From positions 71,157 to 135,156 of the forward strand of contig DDKK01000040.1 in assembly GCA_002339325.1 (NCBI GenBank): DNA of 64,000 nucleotides. Direction: 5' to 3'. The first letter of the stretch is position 1; each line of letters starts with the position of its first letter. Both the position numbers and the translations under genes were made by a program. The stretch is from Nitrospiraceae bacterium UBA2600 (lineage in GTDB: Bacteria > Nitrospirota > Thermodesulfovibrionia > Thermodesulfovibrionales > Thermodesulfovibrionaceae). The notes beneath the pieces are model-generated. The model was not told the DNA's origin and did no database searches. It was given only the letters and a program-made list of their open reading frames with translations. Shown in pieces: positions 53,675-62,916 of the stretch.

Positions 53675-53911
53675 ATGGTAGAAGAAAAGGTAAAGGAAAT
53701 TATAGCAAAACAACTTGGTGTTGAAGTATCGCAGGTAACACCGGAGGCTTCATTTGTTGAAGACCTTGGAGCAGACTCATTAGACACAGTAGAGCTGGTA
53801 ATGGCCTTTGAAGAAGCCTTTGGTATCGAGATTCCCGATGAAGATGCTGAAAAGATTGGAAAAGTTAAAGATGCAATTGAATACATAAAAAACAAAACAG
53901 GACAGGCTTAA
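53675..53911 (+). CDS. acpP: Acyl carrier protein
   Basis: The 78-residue acidic protein carries the phosphopantetheine site GADSLDTVELVM with Ser35. It is the carrier for fatty acid synthesis. It lies between fabG and fabF, 29 and 6 bases away. Confidence 0.97.
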   Translation: MVEEKVKEIIAKQLGVEVSQVTPEASFVEDLGADSLDTVELVMAFEEAFGIEIPDEDAEKIGKVKDAIEYIKNKTGQA

Positions 53912-53917
53912 TCTCTG

Positions 53918-55165
53918 ATGGCAAAAAGAAGAGTAGTTGTTACCGGGCTGGGTGCTGTTACCCCGCTCGGTCCTGATGTTAAATCCTCCTGGCAAGCTGT
54001 TCTTGAGGGAAAATCTGGGGTTGGTTACATAACTCAGTTTGACACATCAAACTATCCTGTGCGTATAGCGGCAGAGGTAAAGGATTTCGACCCAACCAAA
54101 TATATTGAACCTAAAGAAGTCAAAAAGATGGATAGATTTATCCACTTTGCCGTAGCTGCTACTCAGATGGCCATTGAGGATTCAGAATTAAAGATAACAG
54201 AGGCTAACTCTGAAAGAATAGGAATTGTAATTGGCTCTGGAATGGGGGGGCTTCCAGCTATTGAATATTACCATAAGATGCTTCTTGAAAAAGGCTGGAA
54301 AAGGGTGAGTCCTTTCTTCATTCCAATGGTTATTATTAACCTTGCCGCTGGACAGGTTTCGATGAAATACGGTATAAAAGGCCCGAATCTTGCTGTTACA
54401 ACAGCTTGTGCTACAGGAAATCACTCCATTGGTGAAGCTTTCAGGATGATTCAGTATGGCGATGCAGATGTAATGATTGCCGGTGGAGCAGAGGCAGTGA
54501 TAACGCCGATGGCAATTGCGGGTTTTTCAATCATGAGAGCACTTTCAACGAGGAATGAAGAACCACAGAAGGCAAGCAGACCTTTTGACATTGACAGGGA
54601 TGGATTTGTTATGGGAGAGGGTGCAGGAATCATTATTCTTGAAGAGCTTGAGCATGCTTTAAAAAGAGGCGCTAAAATATACGCAGAGCTTGCTGGCTAT
54701 GGAATGAGTTCCGATGCTTATCATATAACCGCACCTGCTCCAGAGGGCGAGGGTGGTGCCAGATGTATGAGGATGGCAATTAATGATGCCGGAATAAAGC
54801 CTGAAGAGATAGACTACATTAATGCGCACGGAACTTCAACAAAACAGGGAGATGAGCTTGAAACGCAGGCAATAAAAACTGTCTTTGGTGAACATGCCTA
54901 CAGACTTTGTGTGAGTTCAACTAAGTCTATGACGGGGCATCTTCTTGGTGCAGCAGGCGGCGTAGAGGCTATATTTACAATTCTTAGTATTTATAATAAT
55001 GTTGTTCCACCGACAATAAATCTTGACAATCCAGACCCAGAGTGTGACCTTAATTACGTACCCCACAGAAAAATAGAAAGAGAGATAAAATGTGCCATTA
55101 CCAACTCTTTCGGATTTGGCGGAACTAATGCATCCCTTGTTTTTAGAAAATTTTCAGGAAATTGA
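53918..55165 (+). CDS. fabF: 3-oxoacyl-[acyl-carrier-protein] synthase II
   Basis: The 415-residue condensing enzyme has Cys164 in TTACATGNHSIGEAF, the two His sites in NAHGTSTKQGDELE and STKSMTGHLLGAAGG, and GFGGTNASLVF near the end. It elongates acyl-ACP with malonyl-ACP. Its 3' end overlaps the rnc start by 38 bases. Confidence 0.96.
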   Translation: MAKRRVVVTGLGAVTPLGPDVKSSWQAVLEGKSGVGYITQFDTSNYPVRIAAEVKDFDPTKYIEPKEVKKMDRFIHFAVAATQMAIEDSELKITEANSERIGIVIGSGMGGLPAIEYYHKMLLEKGWKRVSPFFIPMVIINLAAGQVSMKYGIKGPNLAVTTACATGNHSIGEAFRMIQYGDADVMIAGGAEAVITPMAIAGFSIMRALSTRNEEPQKASRPFDIDRDGFVMGEGAGIIILEELEHALKRGAKIYAELAGYGMSSDAYHITAPAPEGEGGARCMRMAINDAGIKPEEIDYINAHGTSTKQGDELETQAIKTVFGEHAYRLCVSSTKSMTGHLLGAAGGVEAIFTILSIYNNVVPPTINLDNPDPECDLNYVPHRKIEREIKCAITNSFGFGGTNASLVFRKFSGN

Positions 55166-55652
55166 GAGTATTTTAGGTTATCACTTCAAAAATCCTCATT
55201 TTCTTTTTCAAGCCCTCACCCACAGTTCCTATGCTAATGAAAACTATCTACCATCCAACGAGCGACTTGAATTTCTTGGAGATATTATTCTTGGCTTCGT
55301 AGTTTCCGAGTATCTCTTTAATTTAACTCCGGAACTTGATGAGGCGGAAATGTCAAAAATAAGAGCCTTTTTAATAAGCAGAAAGTTTCTTGCCATGTTG
55401 TCTCGAAGACTTTTTATTGGAAGATTTATTTTTCTCGGGAAAGGTGAAAAACTCAGCGGCGGATTTGACAAAGAGTCAATCCTCGCAAACACCATGGAGG
55501 CAATAATAGGAGCAATTTATCTCGACGGTGGAATAACGGCAGTAAAGAATTTTCTAATTCCTATTGTTTCTGAAATTTTTGCTTCAGAGCCTTTTCTACT
55601 GTCGGAGGCACAAGGCTTTTTACAGAGCCACCAAAATAGGCAATCTCTTTGA
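55128..55652 (+). CDS. rnc: Ribonuclease III without double-stranded RNA-binding domain
   Basis: The product is about 174 residues: GYHFKNPHFLFQALTHSSYAN, the signature NERLEFLGD (residues 44-52) with catalytic Glu and Asp, and ILANTMEAIIGAIYLDGG. The dsRNA-binding domain (~70 residues) that normally follows is absent; the chain ends within sequence that is antisense to the 3' end of coaD. In ILANTMEA the position that is Asp114 in E. coli is Asn, while the Glu is kept. The ATG at 55128 is chosen for homology length; a GTG 12 codons upstream is open. Confidence 0.82.
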   Translation: MHPLFLENFQEIESILGYHFKNPHFLFQALTHSSYANENYLPSNERLEFLGDIILGFVVSEYLFNLTPELDEAEMSKIRAFLISRKFLAMLSRRLFIGRFIFLGKGEKLSGGFDKESILANTMEAIIGAIYLDGGITAVKNFLIPIVSEIFASEPFLLSEAQGFLQSHQNRQSL

Positions 55653-56046
55653 CCAGGCTTGATGAAAGAAAAGAAAACTCTTCACTGGGCATGAGAAAAA
55701 CTGTTTCAATATCTCTATAGAGTCTTCTGTTTGCATGGGCAAGCTGAAGTTCAAATTCATAGTCTGACACTGCTCTCAACCCTCTTACAATAGCAACGGC
55801 TCCTTTTTGTTTTACAAACTTAACAAGTAAGCCATCAAAGGGCTCTACGATAAGATTTTTGAGCTCTACCGTTGTTTCTTTTATGAAAGCAATTCTCTCA
55901 TCAATTGTAAAGATGGGAGATTTTTTATAGCTTGATATTGCAACAGCCACTATGAGTTTATCAAAAATTTTCAGTGCCCTTTTGATTACATCAAGATGAC
56001 CGTTTGTAATAGGGTCAAAGGTGCCAGGATAAACGCCAATTTTCAT
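55561..56046 (-). CDS. coaD: Phosphopantetheine adenylyltransferase
   Basis: The 161-residue nucleotidyltransferase has GVYPGTFDPITNGHLD with the catalytic His17, and RGLRAVSDYEFELQLAHANR. It makes dephospho-CoA from phosphopantetheine and ATP. It overlaps rsmD by 4 bases and is convergent with, and overlaps by 92 bases, the end of rnc. Confidence 0.96.
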   Translation of the reverse strand: MKIGVYPGTFDPITNGHLDVIKRALKIFDKLIVAVAISSYKKSPIFTIDERIAFIKETTVELKNLIVEPFDGLLVKFVKQKGAVAIVRGLRAVSDYEFELQLAHANRRLYRDIETVFLMPSEEFSFLSSSLVKEIAYFGGSVKSLVPPTVEKALKQKFQKQ

Positions 56047-56555
56047 TCTTCCCTCCTGTATAAAGTTAAAAGAGTATCACCATATCTGTAACATTTATAA
56101 ATTCTTAATTCCTTTAGCTTTTCTCGCAGAGATTCATTTTTGTAGTGCTGTAATATCAAAATCCCCTCTTCTTTCAGCAGATTTTTTCTCTCAAAAATCT
56201 TAAAAATTCTCTCTAATTCACCGGATTCATAAGGTGGGTCAGCAAATATTATGTCATACTGAAGTTGTGATTCATCCAGAAATTTTATTGCATCTAAGTT
56301 TAGCACTCTTCCTTTATTTAACAAGTTTTTCTTCTGCAAGGAGTTTTTAATGAAAAGGCACAATACAGGGTCTCGTTCCACAAAAATTACCTCTTTCGCA
56401 CCTTTTTTCAATGCTTCTATGCCTACAAAGCCTTTACCTGCATAAATGTCAACAAAGGTTTTATTTTCCACATCTCTAATAATATCAAATATTGCCTTTC
56501 TAACTATGGCGGGAGTAGGTCTTACTGTCTGTCTTTTGAATTGTGAAGATGTCAT
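56043..56555 (-). CDS. rsmD: 16S rRNA (guanine(966)-N(2))-methyltransferase
   Basis: The 170-residue methyltransferase begins QTVRPTPAIVRKAIFDII and has the SAM site VDIYAGKGFVGIEALKKGA and the catalytic IIFADPPYESG motif. It modifies G966 in 16S rRNA. The rsmD-coaD pairing is common in bacteria. Confidence 0.93.
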   Translation of the reverse strand: MTSSQFKRQTVRPTPAIVRKAIFDIIRDVENKTFVDIYAGKGFVGIEALKKGAKEVIFVERDPVLCLFIKNSLQKKNLLNKGRVLNLDAIKFLDESQLQYDIIFADPPYESGELERIFKIFERKNLLKEEGILILQHYKNESLREKLKELRIYKCYRYGDTLLTLYRREE

Positions 56556-57203
56556 TTATCGGGTCTCTGGATTGGTAAACTGAATTTCGGGAAGCCGGTA
56601 GTTTTCTATTTTTACCTTTCGTCCTTCAACTTTGAGCCTTCCTTCAGCAAAAAGTCTTATAGCCTCTGGAAATATTTTATGCTCTAATTTTAAAATCCGT
56701 TCTGCCAGACTTTCTTCTGTGTCGTCAGGATGGACGGGAACAGCCGCTTGAATTATTATAGGTCCTGTGTCTACTCCCTCATCTACAAAATGGACTGTGC
56801 AGCCACTTATTTTAACTCCGTAATCAACAGCTTGCCTCTGACCATGAAGTCCGGGAAAGGAGGGTAAAAGAGCCGGATGAATGTTCATTATTCTGTTGGG
56901 GTAAGCCTCAAGAAGGGGTTTTCTTACAATCCTCATGAATCCAGCTAAAACAACAAGTTCCACTCCTCTTGATAGGAGTTCTTCCTTTATTCTTTCATAG
57001 AACTTATCTTTGGTTTCAAAATCTTTTGGATTTATAAAAAGATGGGGTATGCCGTGTTTTTTGGCTCTCTCAATAGCGTAGGCATTTGGGTTGTCAACGA
57101 TTAAAATCTCTATTTTGGCAGTGATTCTGCCAGCGTCTATTTCATCGATTATTGCCTGAAAATTTGAGCCCCTTCCCGAAGCTAACACTCCTATTCTGAG
57201 CAT
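56556..57203 (-). CDS. purN: Phosphoribosylglycinamide formyltransferase
   Basis: The 215-residue protein has GVLASGRGSNFQAIID, LAGFMRIVRKPLLEAYPNRI, the catalytic NIHPALLPSFPGLHG and VDEGVDTGPII. It transfers formyl from formyl-THF to GAR in purine synthesis. It stops one base before rsmD begins and starts 2 bases after hemE ends. Confidence 0.95.
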   Translation of the reverse strand: MLRIGVLASGRGSNFQAIIDEIDAGRITAKIEILIVDNPNAYAIERAKKHGIPHLFINPKDFETKDKFYERIKEELLSRGVELVVLAGFMRIVRKPLLEAYPNRIMNIHPALLPSFPGLHGQRQAVDYGVKISGCTVHFVDEGVDTGPIIIQAAVPVHPDDTEESLAERILKLEHKIFPEAIRLFAEGRLKVEGRKVKIENYRLPEIQFTNPETR

Positions 57204-57205
57204 GC

Positions 57206-58222
57206 TTATTCCTCCTTGTGTTTAAAGTTGTGAACAAAATCAACGAGCTTTTTCAGTGTATCCACTTTAGTGTGAATATTAACTCCGTGACCGAGATTAA
57301 AAATATGAGACCTCGCCTTCCTGCCGCCTGTCAGTATGTAGGTTGTTCTTTTAAATATTTCATCTTCTGACCCGAGAAGAGTTAAGGGGTCAAGATTCCC
57401 TTGAATTGTTTTCTCTCTAAATAATCTGGAAGCATCGCTTATATCTATTCTCCAGTCAATGCTTAAGACATCAGCTTCCGTTTCATTTATTTGGTTTGCC
57501 AAGCCTGTTGCATTAGGACAGAAATAAATCACAGGCACAGATTTTAGTCCCTCAGTAAGTCTTTTTACATAGGGTTTTACAAAAAGCTCATAATCAAAAG
57601 GCGAAAGAATACCTGCCCATGTATCAAATATCTGAATGGCATTAACTCCCGCCTTTAGCTGTTCTTTAAGGTATAAAAGCATTGAATCTGTAAGCGTAGC
57701 CATTAGTTTGTGAAAACTTTCTTTGTCAGAAAACATAAACTTTTTTGAGTTTATGAAATCTTTAGATGAAGTTCCTTCAATTATGTATGTAGCAAGAGTA
57801 AAAGGCGATGCAGCAAATCCAATTAGAGGAACGTTAAGTTCCCTAATGAGAATTCTTATGGCTTCAAAGACATACTGGATTTTTTCAATTTCTATTGGTT
57901 TCAGTTGACTAAGCTGGGCTGATGTCCTAATAGCTGGATGAACTTGCGGACCTTTTTCCTCAATAAACTCAATTTTCATGCCCATTGCTTCAAGGGGAAT
58001 TAGAATATCGGAGAAAAGAATGGCCGCATCAACATCTAAAATCCTCACCGGTTGCATTGTGACTTCTGCTGCTATCTCAGGAGTTCTGCACATAGTAAGA
58101 AAATCATACTTTTGTCTGACCTTCTGATACTCAGGCATGTATCTGCCAGCCTGTCGCATAAACCATACAGGTGTATAGTCAGTTTTTAAGCCATTACAAG
58201 CTTTTATGAATATATCTCTCAC
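57206..58222 (-). CDS. hemE: Uroporphyrinogen decarboxylase
   Basis: The 338-residue barrel has the signature TPVWFMRQAGRYMPEYQKVR with the substrate-binding Arg residues, and GFAASPFTLATYIIEG. It makes coproporphyrinogen III. It overlaps the upstream radical SAM gene by 4 bases, linking it to a late heme step. Confidence 0.95.
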   Translation of the reverse strand: MRDIFIKACNGLKTDYTPVWFMRQAGRYMPEYQKVRQKYDFLTMCRTPEIAAEVTMQPVRILDVDAAILFSDILIPLEAMGMKIEFIEEKGPQVHPAIRTSAQLSQLKPIEIEKIQYVFEAIRILIRELNVPLIGFAASPFTLATYIIEGTSSKDFINSKKFMFSDKESFHKLMATLTDSMLLYLKEQLKAGVNAIQIFDTWAGILSPFDYELFVKPYVKRLTEGLKSVPVIYFCPNATGLANQINETEADVLSIDWRIDISDASRLFREKTIQGNLDPLTLLGSEDEIFKRTTYILTGGRKARSHIFNLGHGVNIHTKVDTLKKLVDFVHNFKHKEE

Positions 58223-59277
58223 TTGCTTCTCCTGGGAGTGTATTTACAATATGGGTCTTCCTGCAGATAATCACCTTTGAGGCAGTATGCCCTTGCCCTG
58301 CATCCTCCGCATACGTTTATATATTCGCAGTTATTGCAACGACCTTTATAGCGAGAAAACTCTCTTAAATCTTTGAAGATTTCAGAGTTCTCCCATATTT
58401 CCTTGAAAGACTGTTTTTTAATGTTGCCTGCAGGCAGAGGGAAATAACTGCAGGGCATAACATCTCCATCAACATTTATGAGACATATAAGTTGTCCTGC
58501 CACGCATCCTTTAGCTCCTCCTGTCGAGAATTTCAAAGACCTTCTTTCGAATTTTTCCCCATCTTTCTTTGACCTCTCTAAAACTATCCTGTAGTATTGA
58601 GGTGCACAAGTAGGTCGAACAAGTATGTCTTTTTCTTTTTTTTCCATATCATAGTGCCAGTTTAGAATATTTTCGTAGTCTTCTTTATCGATTAATTCAT
58701 TTAAGAGTTCCTCTGCCCTTCCTGTTGGAACTATCATAAACATATACCAAGCTGTAGCACCAAGGCTTTTAGCTAATTCATACACTTGCGGAATATATTC
58801 TTGATTTCTCTTTGTGAAGGAGGAGTTTATGAGGAAGGGTATGCCGTGTTTTTTAAAAAGCTCTATTGCATTGATTGTTCCTCTGAATGCACCTTGTTGA
58901 TTTCTAAAATCATCGTGCACCCTTTCATTCGGTCCGTCAAGGCTTAGTGAGACCATTTTTATATCAACGGCTTTTAATTTTTCACATATTTCCTCATTTA
59001 CTAATGTGCCGTTTGTGGCAAGACAAACTCTTAATCCTTTTTTACCAGCGTAATCGGCAATTTCAAAAAAATCTTCTCTTAAAAGCGGCTCTCCGCCTGT
59101 TAGAACAAGAACTGGTTTAGCATAGGAGGTTATGTCGTCAATTATTTTTAGACACTCCTCTTTTGTAGGGTCAGGATGTTCTAATACTGTATTTTCCGAC
59201 GATGACCTACAGTGAATACATCTTAAGTTGCATCTTCTTGTTATTTCCCAAGCTATCCATTTAGGCTCAGATTGCAT
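58219..59277 (-). CDS. Radical SAM/SPASM protein, probable AhbD/NirJ-like heme enzyme
   Basis: The 352-residue protein has CNLRCIHCRSS (CX3CX2C), VLTGGEPLLREDFFEIADY, and SPASM-type cysteines at the C-terminus (CSYFPLPAG, RCNNCEYINVCGGCRARAYC). AhbD converts Fe-coproporphyrin III to heme by oxidative decarboxylation; AhbC/NirJ act on other side chains. RPTCAPQYYRI is the sort of segment found in AhbC/AhbD proteins. Its overlap with hemE supports a heme role; the exact step is inference. Confidence 0.78.
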   Translation of the reverse strand: MQSEPKWIAWEITRRCNLRCIHCRSSSENTVLEHPDPTKEECLKIIDDITSYAKPVLVLTGGEPLLREDFFEIADYAGKKGLRVCLATNGTLVNEEICEKLKAVDIKMVSLSLDGPNERVHDDFRNQQGAFRGTINAIELFKKHGIPFLINSSFTKRNQEYIPQVYELAKSLGATAWYMFMIVPTGRAEELLNELIDKEDYENILNWHYDMEKKEKDILVRPTCAPQYYRIVLERSKKDGEKFERRSLKFSTGGAKGCVAGQLICLINVDGDVMPCSYFPLPAGNIKKQSFKEIWENSEIFKDLREFSRYKGRCNNCEYINVCGGCRARAYCLKGDYLQEDPYCKYTPRRSK

Positions 59278-59334
59278 TTGATTATTATAACCTAAAAAAA
59301 CGATTTGAAGCCTCTAAGGATATACCGGAGTATT

Positions 59335-60198
59335 CTATACCTTTATCAATACAGCCATTGAAGTGAAGAGAAAAACAGTAAGACTTATGTATCCGTTCAT
59401 ATTGAAAAAAGCTAAGTTTAGTTTTGAAAGGTCATTGGGTTTCACAAGAGAGTGTTCTTTTATGAATAGAAAGGCAGTAACAGCCATTCCAAGCCAGTAA
59501 AAAACATTTAAATTGAAAACCACACCCGTTATAAGAAGAAAACTCCAGGCAAGAAGATGGAAAAGTCTTGCCAAGTTGATTGCTTTTCTGATGCCGAAGA
59601 CCTTGGGAATAGAGTATATTCCAAATCTTCTGTCAAAATCCACATCCCAAAGGGCATATAGTGTGTCAAAACCTGCAAGCCAGAAGATAACAGTTATAAC
59701 CATCGGAATTATTTCCCAGTCAAAGCTTCCTCTTACTGCTATCCAAGCACCAAGAGGTGCAATCGCCAAAGATATTCCCAAAACAAAATGACATGCCCAG
59801 GTAAATCTTTTAGTGTAGGAATAAAGGAATAGTATCATTACTGCAATAGGAGATAGTTTAAAACATAGAGGATTAAGCATCCACGCAGAATATACAAAGA
59901 GGATAATGCACAGAAAAGTAAAAACAGATGCTTCCCATAGCTTGATTTTTCCAGAGGGAATTTCTCTGTTAGCTGTTCTTGGATTGAGAGCATCTATCTT
60001 CCTGTCAATTATTCTGTTGAAGCCAAAAGCAGCAGCTCTTGCAGTCACCATTGCTACGGTAATCCAGACTATTTTATCCAGCTCTGGAATGCCTTGAGCA
60101 GCGAGCAGAGCGCTTGCAAAGGCAAAGGGAAGAGCAAAAATACTGTGCTCAATCTTAATCATTCGGAGATATAATGCGAACTTATTAAGTAGAGACAT
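59335..60198 (-). CDS. UbiA-family prenyltransferase (4-hydroxybenzoate/menaquinone type)
   Basis: The 287-residue, eight- to nine-helix membrane protein has both Asp-rich motifs: NRIIDRKIDALNPRTANRE (binding Mg-prenyl diphosphate) and YALWDVDFDRRFGIYSIP. UbiA-type enzymes attach the isoprenoid tail to an aromatic quinone precursor; an MqnP role in futalosine-type menaquinone synthesis is likely for such an anaerobe, but not proven. It diverges from the HlyD gene with a 31-base gap. Confidence 0.87.
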   Translation of the reverse strand: MSLLNKFALYLRMIKIEHSIFALPFAFASALLAAQGIPELDKIVWITVAMVTARAAAFGFNRIIDRKIDALNPRTANREIPSGKIKLWEASVFTFLCIILFVYSAWMLNPLCFKLSPIAVMILFLYSYTKRFTWACHFVLGISLAIAPLGAWIAVRGSFDWEIIPMVITVIFWLAGFDTLYALWDVDFDRRFGIYSIPKVFGIRKAINLARLFHLLAWSFLLITGVVFNLNVFYWLGMAVTAFLFIKEHSLVKPNDLSKLNLAFFNMNGYISLTVFLFTSMAVLIKV

Positions 60199-60229
60199 AA
60201 CAAGATATTATAACAGGCTGTTTAAAAAT

Positions 60230-61225
60230 ATGAAAGGATTGATAATTCTGGATTTTGTTATAATAGTTCCTATGCATATTAGAGGATTATCTAAAGGATG
60301 GCTTATATTTACTGCATTAATCGGAGTTTTCATAGTTATTTATTTTGCCTTTTTTAAAAGTGAAAAATCTCCAGAAGGTTTGATTTATCTGAGTGGAAGA
60401 ATAGAAGGAAGGGAAACCAATGTATCTCCAAAGGTTCAAGGGCGAATAATAAAAGTTTACAAAGAAGAAGGAGAAAAGGTTAGGCAGGGCGAGTTGCTCT
60501 GCGAAATTGATTCAGAACAGATAGTTGCAAGATATAAAGCAGCTGTTGAGAATTCTCAGGCCTATTACTCAATGATTGAGCAGGCAAAGGCAAATTTAGC
60601 AAAATCACAATCTATCCTGAAAAAAGCAAAAAATGACTATGAGAGATATTTGAGCCTTCTTAGGGAAGACCTTGTTTCAAAAAGTGATTTTGACAGAATC
60701 AAAACTCAGTATGAATCGGCATTAGCTGAGGTTGAAGCATCTACTAAAAGCATAGTTCAGGCAGAGGCGAGTTTCAAGGCTGCCCAGCAGAGGCTCAGAG
60801 AGGCTGAGGCAGACTTAAAGGAGACAAAAATTTACTCTCCCATAAGCGGTGTCATATTGAGCAGACCTGTTGAAATTGGCGAAGTTGTTAATTTCGGCAG
60901 CACCCTTTATGTTATAGTTGACCCCAATAGGCTTTATGTTAAAGTTTACATTCCCGAACCTGAACTTGGAAAGATTAAGTTAGGCTTGCCAGCAAGGGTT
61001 TATATAGATGCTTATCCAGATAAGTATTTTAATGGTAAGATTACCAAGATTTACGAACAGGCTGAGTTTACTCCAAAAAACGTCGAGACAAAAGAGGAAC
61101 GAGTTAAGCTTGTCTTTGGTGTTGAGGTTTCTGTAGAGAATTCTGAAGGATTGCTGAAGCCAGGAATGCCTGCAGATGTTGTAATAAAATGGAAAAATGA
61201 AGCCCCTTGGATAAAGCCACGATAA
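60230..61225 (+). CDS. HlyD/YbhG-type membrane fusion protein
   Basis: The 331-residue protein has an N-terminal membrane anchor (WLIFTALIGVFIVIYFAFF), a lipoyl-like barrel half (NVSPKVQGRIIKVYKEEGEKVRQG), a long alpha-helical hairpin (~100-195) and the second barrel half (ETKIYSPISGVILSRPVEIGE). It connects an inner-membrane exporter with the outer membrane. The start is uncertain: an ATG at 60272 is just after a TATAAT (60259-60264), and would give a shorter leader. It overlaps the ABC gene by 19 bases. Confidence 0.85.
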   Translation: MKGLIILDFVIIVPMHIRGLSKGWLIFTALIGVFIVIYFAFFKSEKSPEGLIYLSGRIEGRETNVSPKVQGRIIKVYKEEGEKVRQGELLCEIDSEQIVARYKAAVENSQAYYSMIEQAKANLAKSQSILKKAKNDYERYLSLLREDLVSKSDFDRIKTQYESALAEVEASTKSIVQAEASFKAAQQRLREAEADLKETKIYSPISGVILSRPVEIGEVVNFGSTLYVIVDPNRLYVKVYIPEPELGKIKLGLPARVYIDAYPDKYFNGKITKIYEQAEFTPKNVETKEERVKLVFGVEVSVENSEGLLKPGMPADVVIKWKNEAPWIKPR

Positions 61226-62916
61226 ACACCGTTATACAGGTCGAAAATCTCACTAAGAACTACAAGAAAATCAAAGCATTAGAGAAAGTCTCCTTTTCCG
61301 TAAAAAAAGGTGAAGTTTTTGGCCTCATAGGACCTGACGGAGCTGGAAAGACATCGGTAATACAGACTTTAGCAGGTGTTCTAAGGCCTGACAGTGGCAA
61401 GGCCTTCATAAATAACATTGATGTCTCTAAAGAGCCAGAAAAGACAAAAAAAATCATAGGTTACATGCCTCAAGGACTCGGACTTAACCTCTATGATTCC
61501 CTTTCAATTGAGGAGAATATAGAATTTTTTAAGGGTTTACGGCTTATTGACGACGAGTTATTTGAGAAAAACAAACAAATTCTTCTTGATATGACAAGAC
61601 TTACGCCCTTTCGTAAAAGACAGGCAAGAGCACTCTCTGGTGGAATGAGGCAGAAGCTTGCTTTAGTCTGCACACTTCTGCATCTTCCCGATGTTATCTT
61701 GCTTGATGAACCGACAACAGGAGTAGACCCTCTTTCAAGACAAGATTTCTGGAGTATAATCCATGGTCTTGTGAGAGACAGAGAGGTCACTGTTTTGCTG
61801 ACTACCTCTTACATGGATGAAGCAGAGAGATGTCATCGTATAGCCTTGATGCATGAGGGCAGAATTCTTCTTGAAGGCAGGCCAGAGGAACTTGGCAATC
61901 TTGAAGAGGTATTTATAGAAAGAGTTATTTCTTTTTCATCTTCCGATACATTGAAGATTAGAGACATATCCAAAGAAACAAAGAATCTCGATACTTCGAT
62001 AGCCATCTCATGTCAGTCCGTTACAAGAGTTTTTGGTAAATTTAAAGCTGTTGATTCTGTAACATTTGATGTTAAAAAAGGAGAGATTTTAGGTCTTCTT
62101 GGCCCGAATGGAGCGGGTAAGACAACTCTTATCAAAATAATGTGCGGACTCCTTGAACCTTCTGATGGGAAAATAATTATAAATGGCTTTGATGTTCACA
62201 GAGAAAAAAAGAGAGTATGGTCAACAATAGGATACATGTCACAGAGATTTTCTCTCTATAGAGATTTAAAAGTAATAGAAAATATGAAGCTTTATGCAGG
62301 GCTTTACAGTGTAAAGAATAAGAACTTCAGAGAAATAATTGAAATGCTGGGATTGGAAGGTTTTGAACAGAGAATGACAAAAGACCTTCCTCTTGGCATA
62401 AGGCAAAGAGTAGCTCTTGCGTGTGCATTACTTCACGAGCCACCTGTAATTTTTTTAGATGAACCTACAAGCGGCGTTGACCCTATTGCAAGAAAAAACT
62501 TCTGGAGAATAATATTTAACCTCTCGAGACAAAAGGGTGTTACAGTGATTGTCTCCACCCATTACATGGATGAAGCTGAAAACTGCGATAGGCTATGTCT
62601 TATGCATCACGGAAGGTTGATTACTATAGGCACACCAGAAGAGATTAAAAAAGGTTCGGAAACGATTTCGGGTAGCCTGATACAACTTAAAAGTAAAAAT
62701 TTTCATCAAGTTTATGATTTAATCGTAAAGGAATTTAAAAACATAAGCATATACGGTAGTAAAGTGTTCATAAGAAGTTTTGAGCCTGATGGGACAATTA
62801 TGAAAATAGACGAGTTGTTAAAAAAAGCTGGAATAAGAGATTATGAGATTGATAAGACTACCATTCCTCTTCAGGAAGCTTTTGTTGATTACATAAGGAA
62901 GAGCGAAAATGCTTAG
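61207..62916 (+). CDS. ABC transporter, two fused ATP-binding domains (YbhF-like)
   Basis: The 569-residue protein has two nucleotide-binding domains. The first has Walker A GPDGAGKTS, signature LSGGMRQK and Walker B ILLDEPTTGVDP. The second has GPNGAGKTT and IFLDEPTSGVDP, but its signature reads LPLGIRQR rather than LSGGQ, so one ATP site is degenerate. With the HlyD gene before and the ABC-2 permease after, it matches the YbhGFSR export arrangement. Translation starts at TTG within the HlyD gene. Confidence 0.87.
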   Translation: MDKATINTVIQVENLTKNYKKIKALEKVSFSVKKGEVFGLIGPDGAGKTSVIQTLAGVLRPDSGKAFINNIDVSKEPEKTKKIIGYMPQGLGLNLYDSLSIEENIEFFKGLRLIDDELFEKNKQILLDMTRLTPFRKRQARALSGGMRQKLALVCTLLHLPDVILLDEPTTGVDPLSRQDFWSIIHGLVRDREVTVLLTTSYMDEAERCHRIALMHEGRILLEGRPEELGNLEEVFIERVISFSSSDTLKIRDISKETKNLDTSIAISCQSVTRVFGKFKAVDSVTFDVKKGEILGLLGPNGAGKTTLIKIMCGLLEPSDGKIIINGFDVHREKKRVWSTIGYMSQRFSLYRDLKVIENMKLYAGLYSVKNKNFREIIEMLGLEGFEQRMTKDLPLGIRQRVALACALLHEPPVIFLDEPTSGVDPIARKNFWRIIFNLSRQKGVTVIVSTHYMDEAENCDRLCLMHHGRLITIGTPEEIKKGSETISGSLIQLKSKNFHQVYDLIVKEFKNISIYGSKVFIRSFEPDGTIMKIDELLKKAGIRDYEIDKTTIPLQEAFVDYIRKSENA

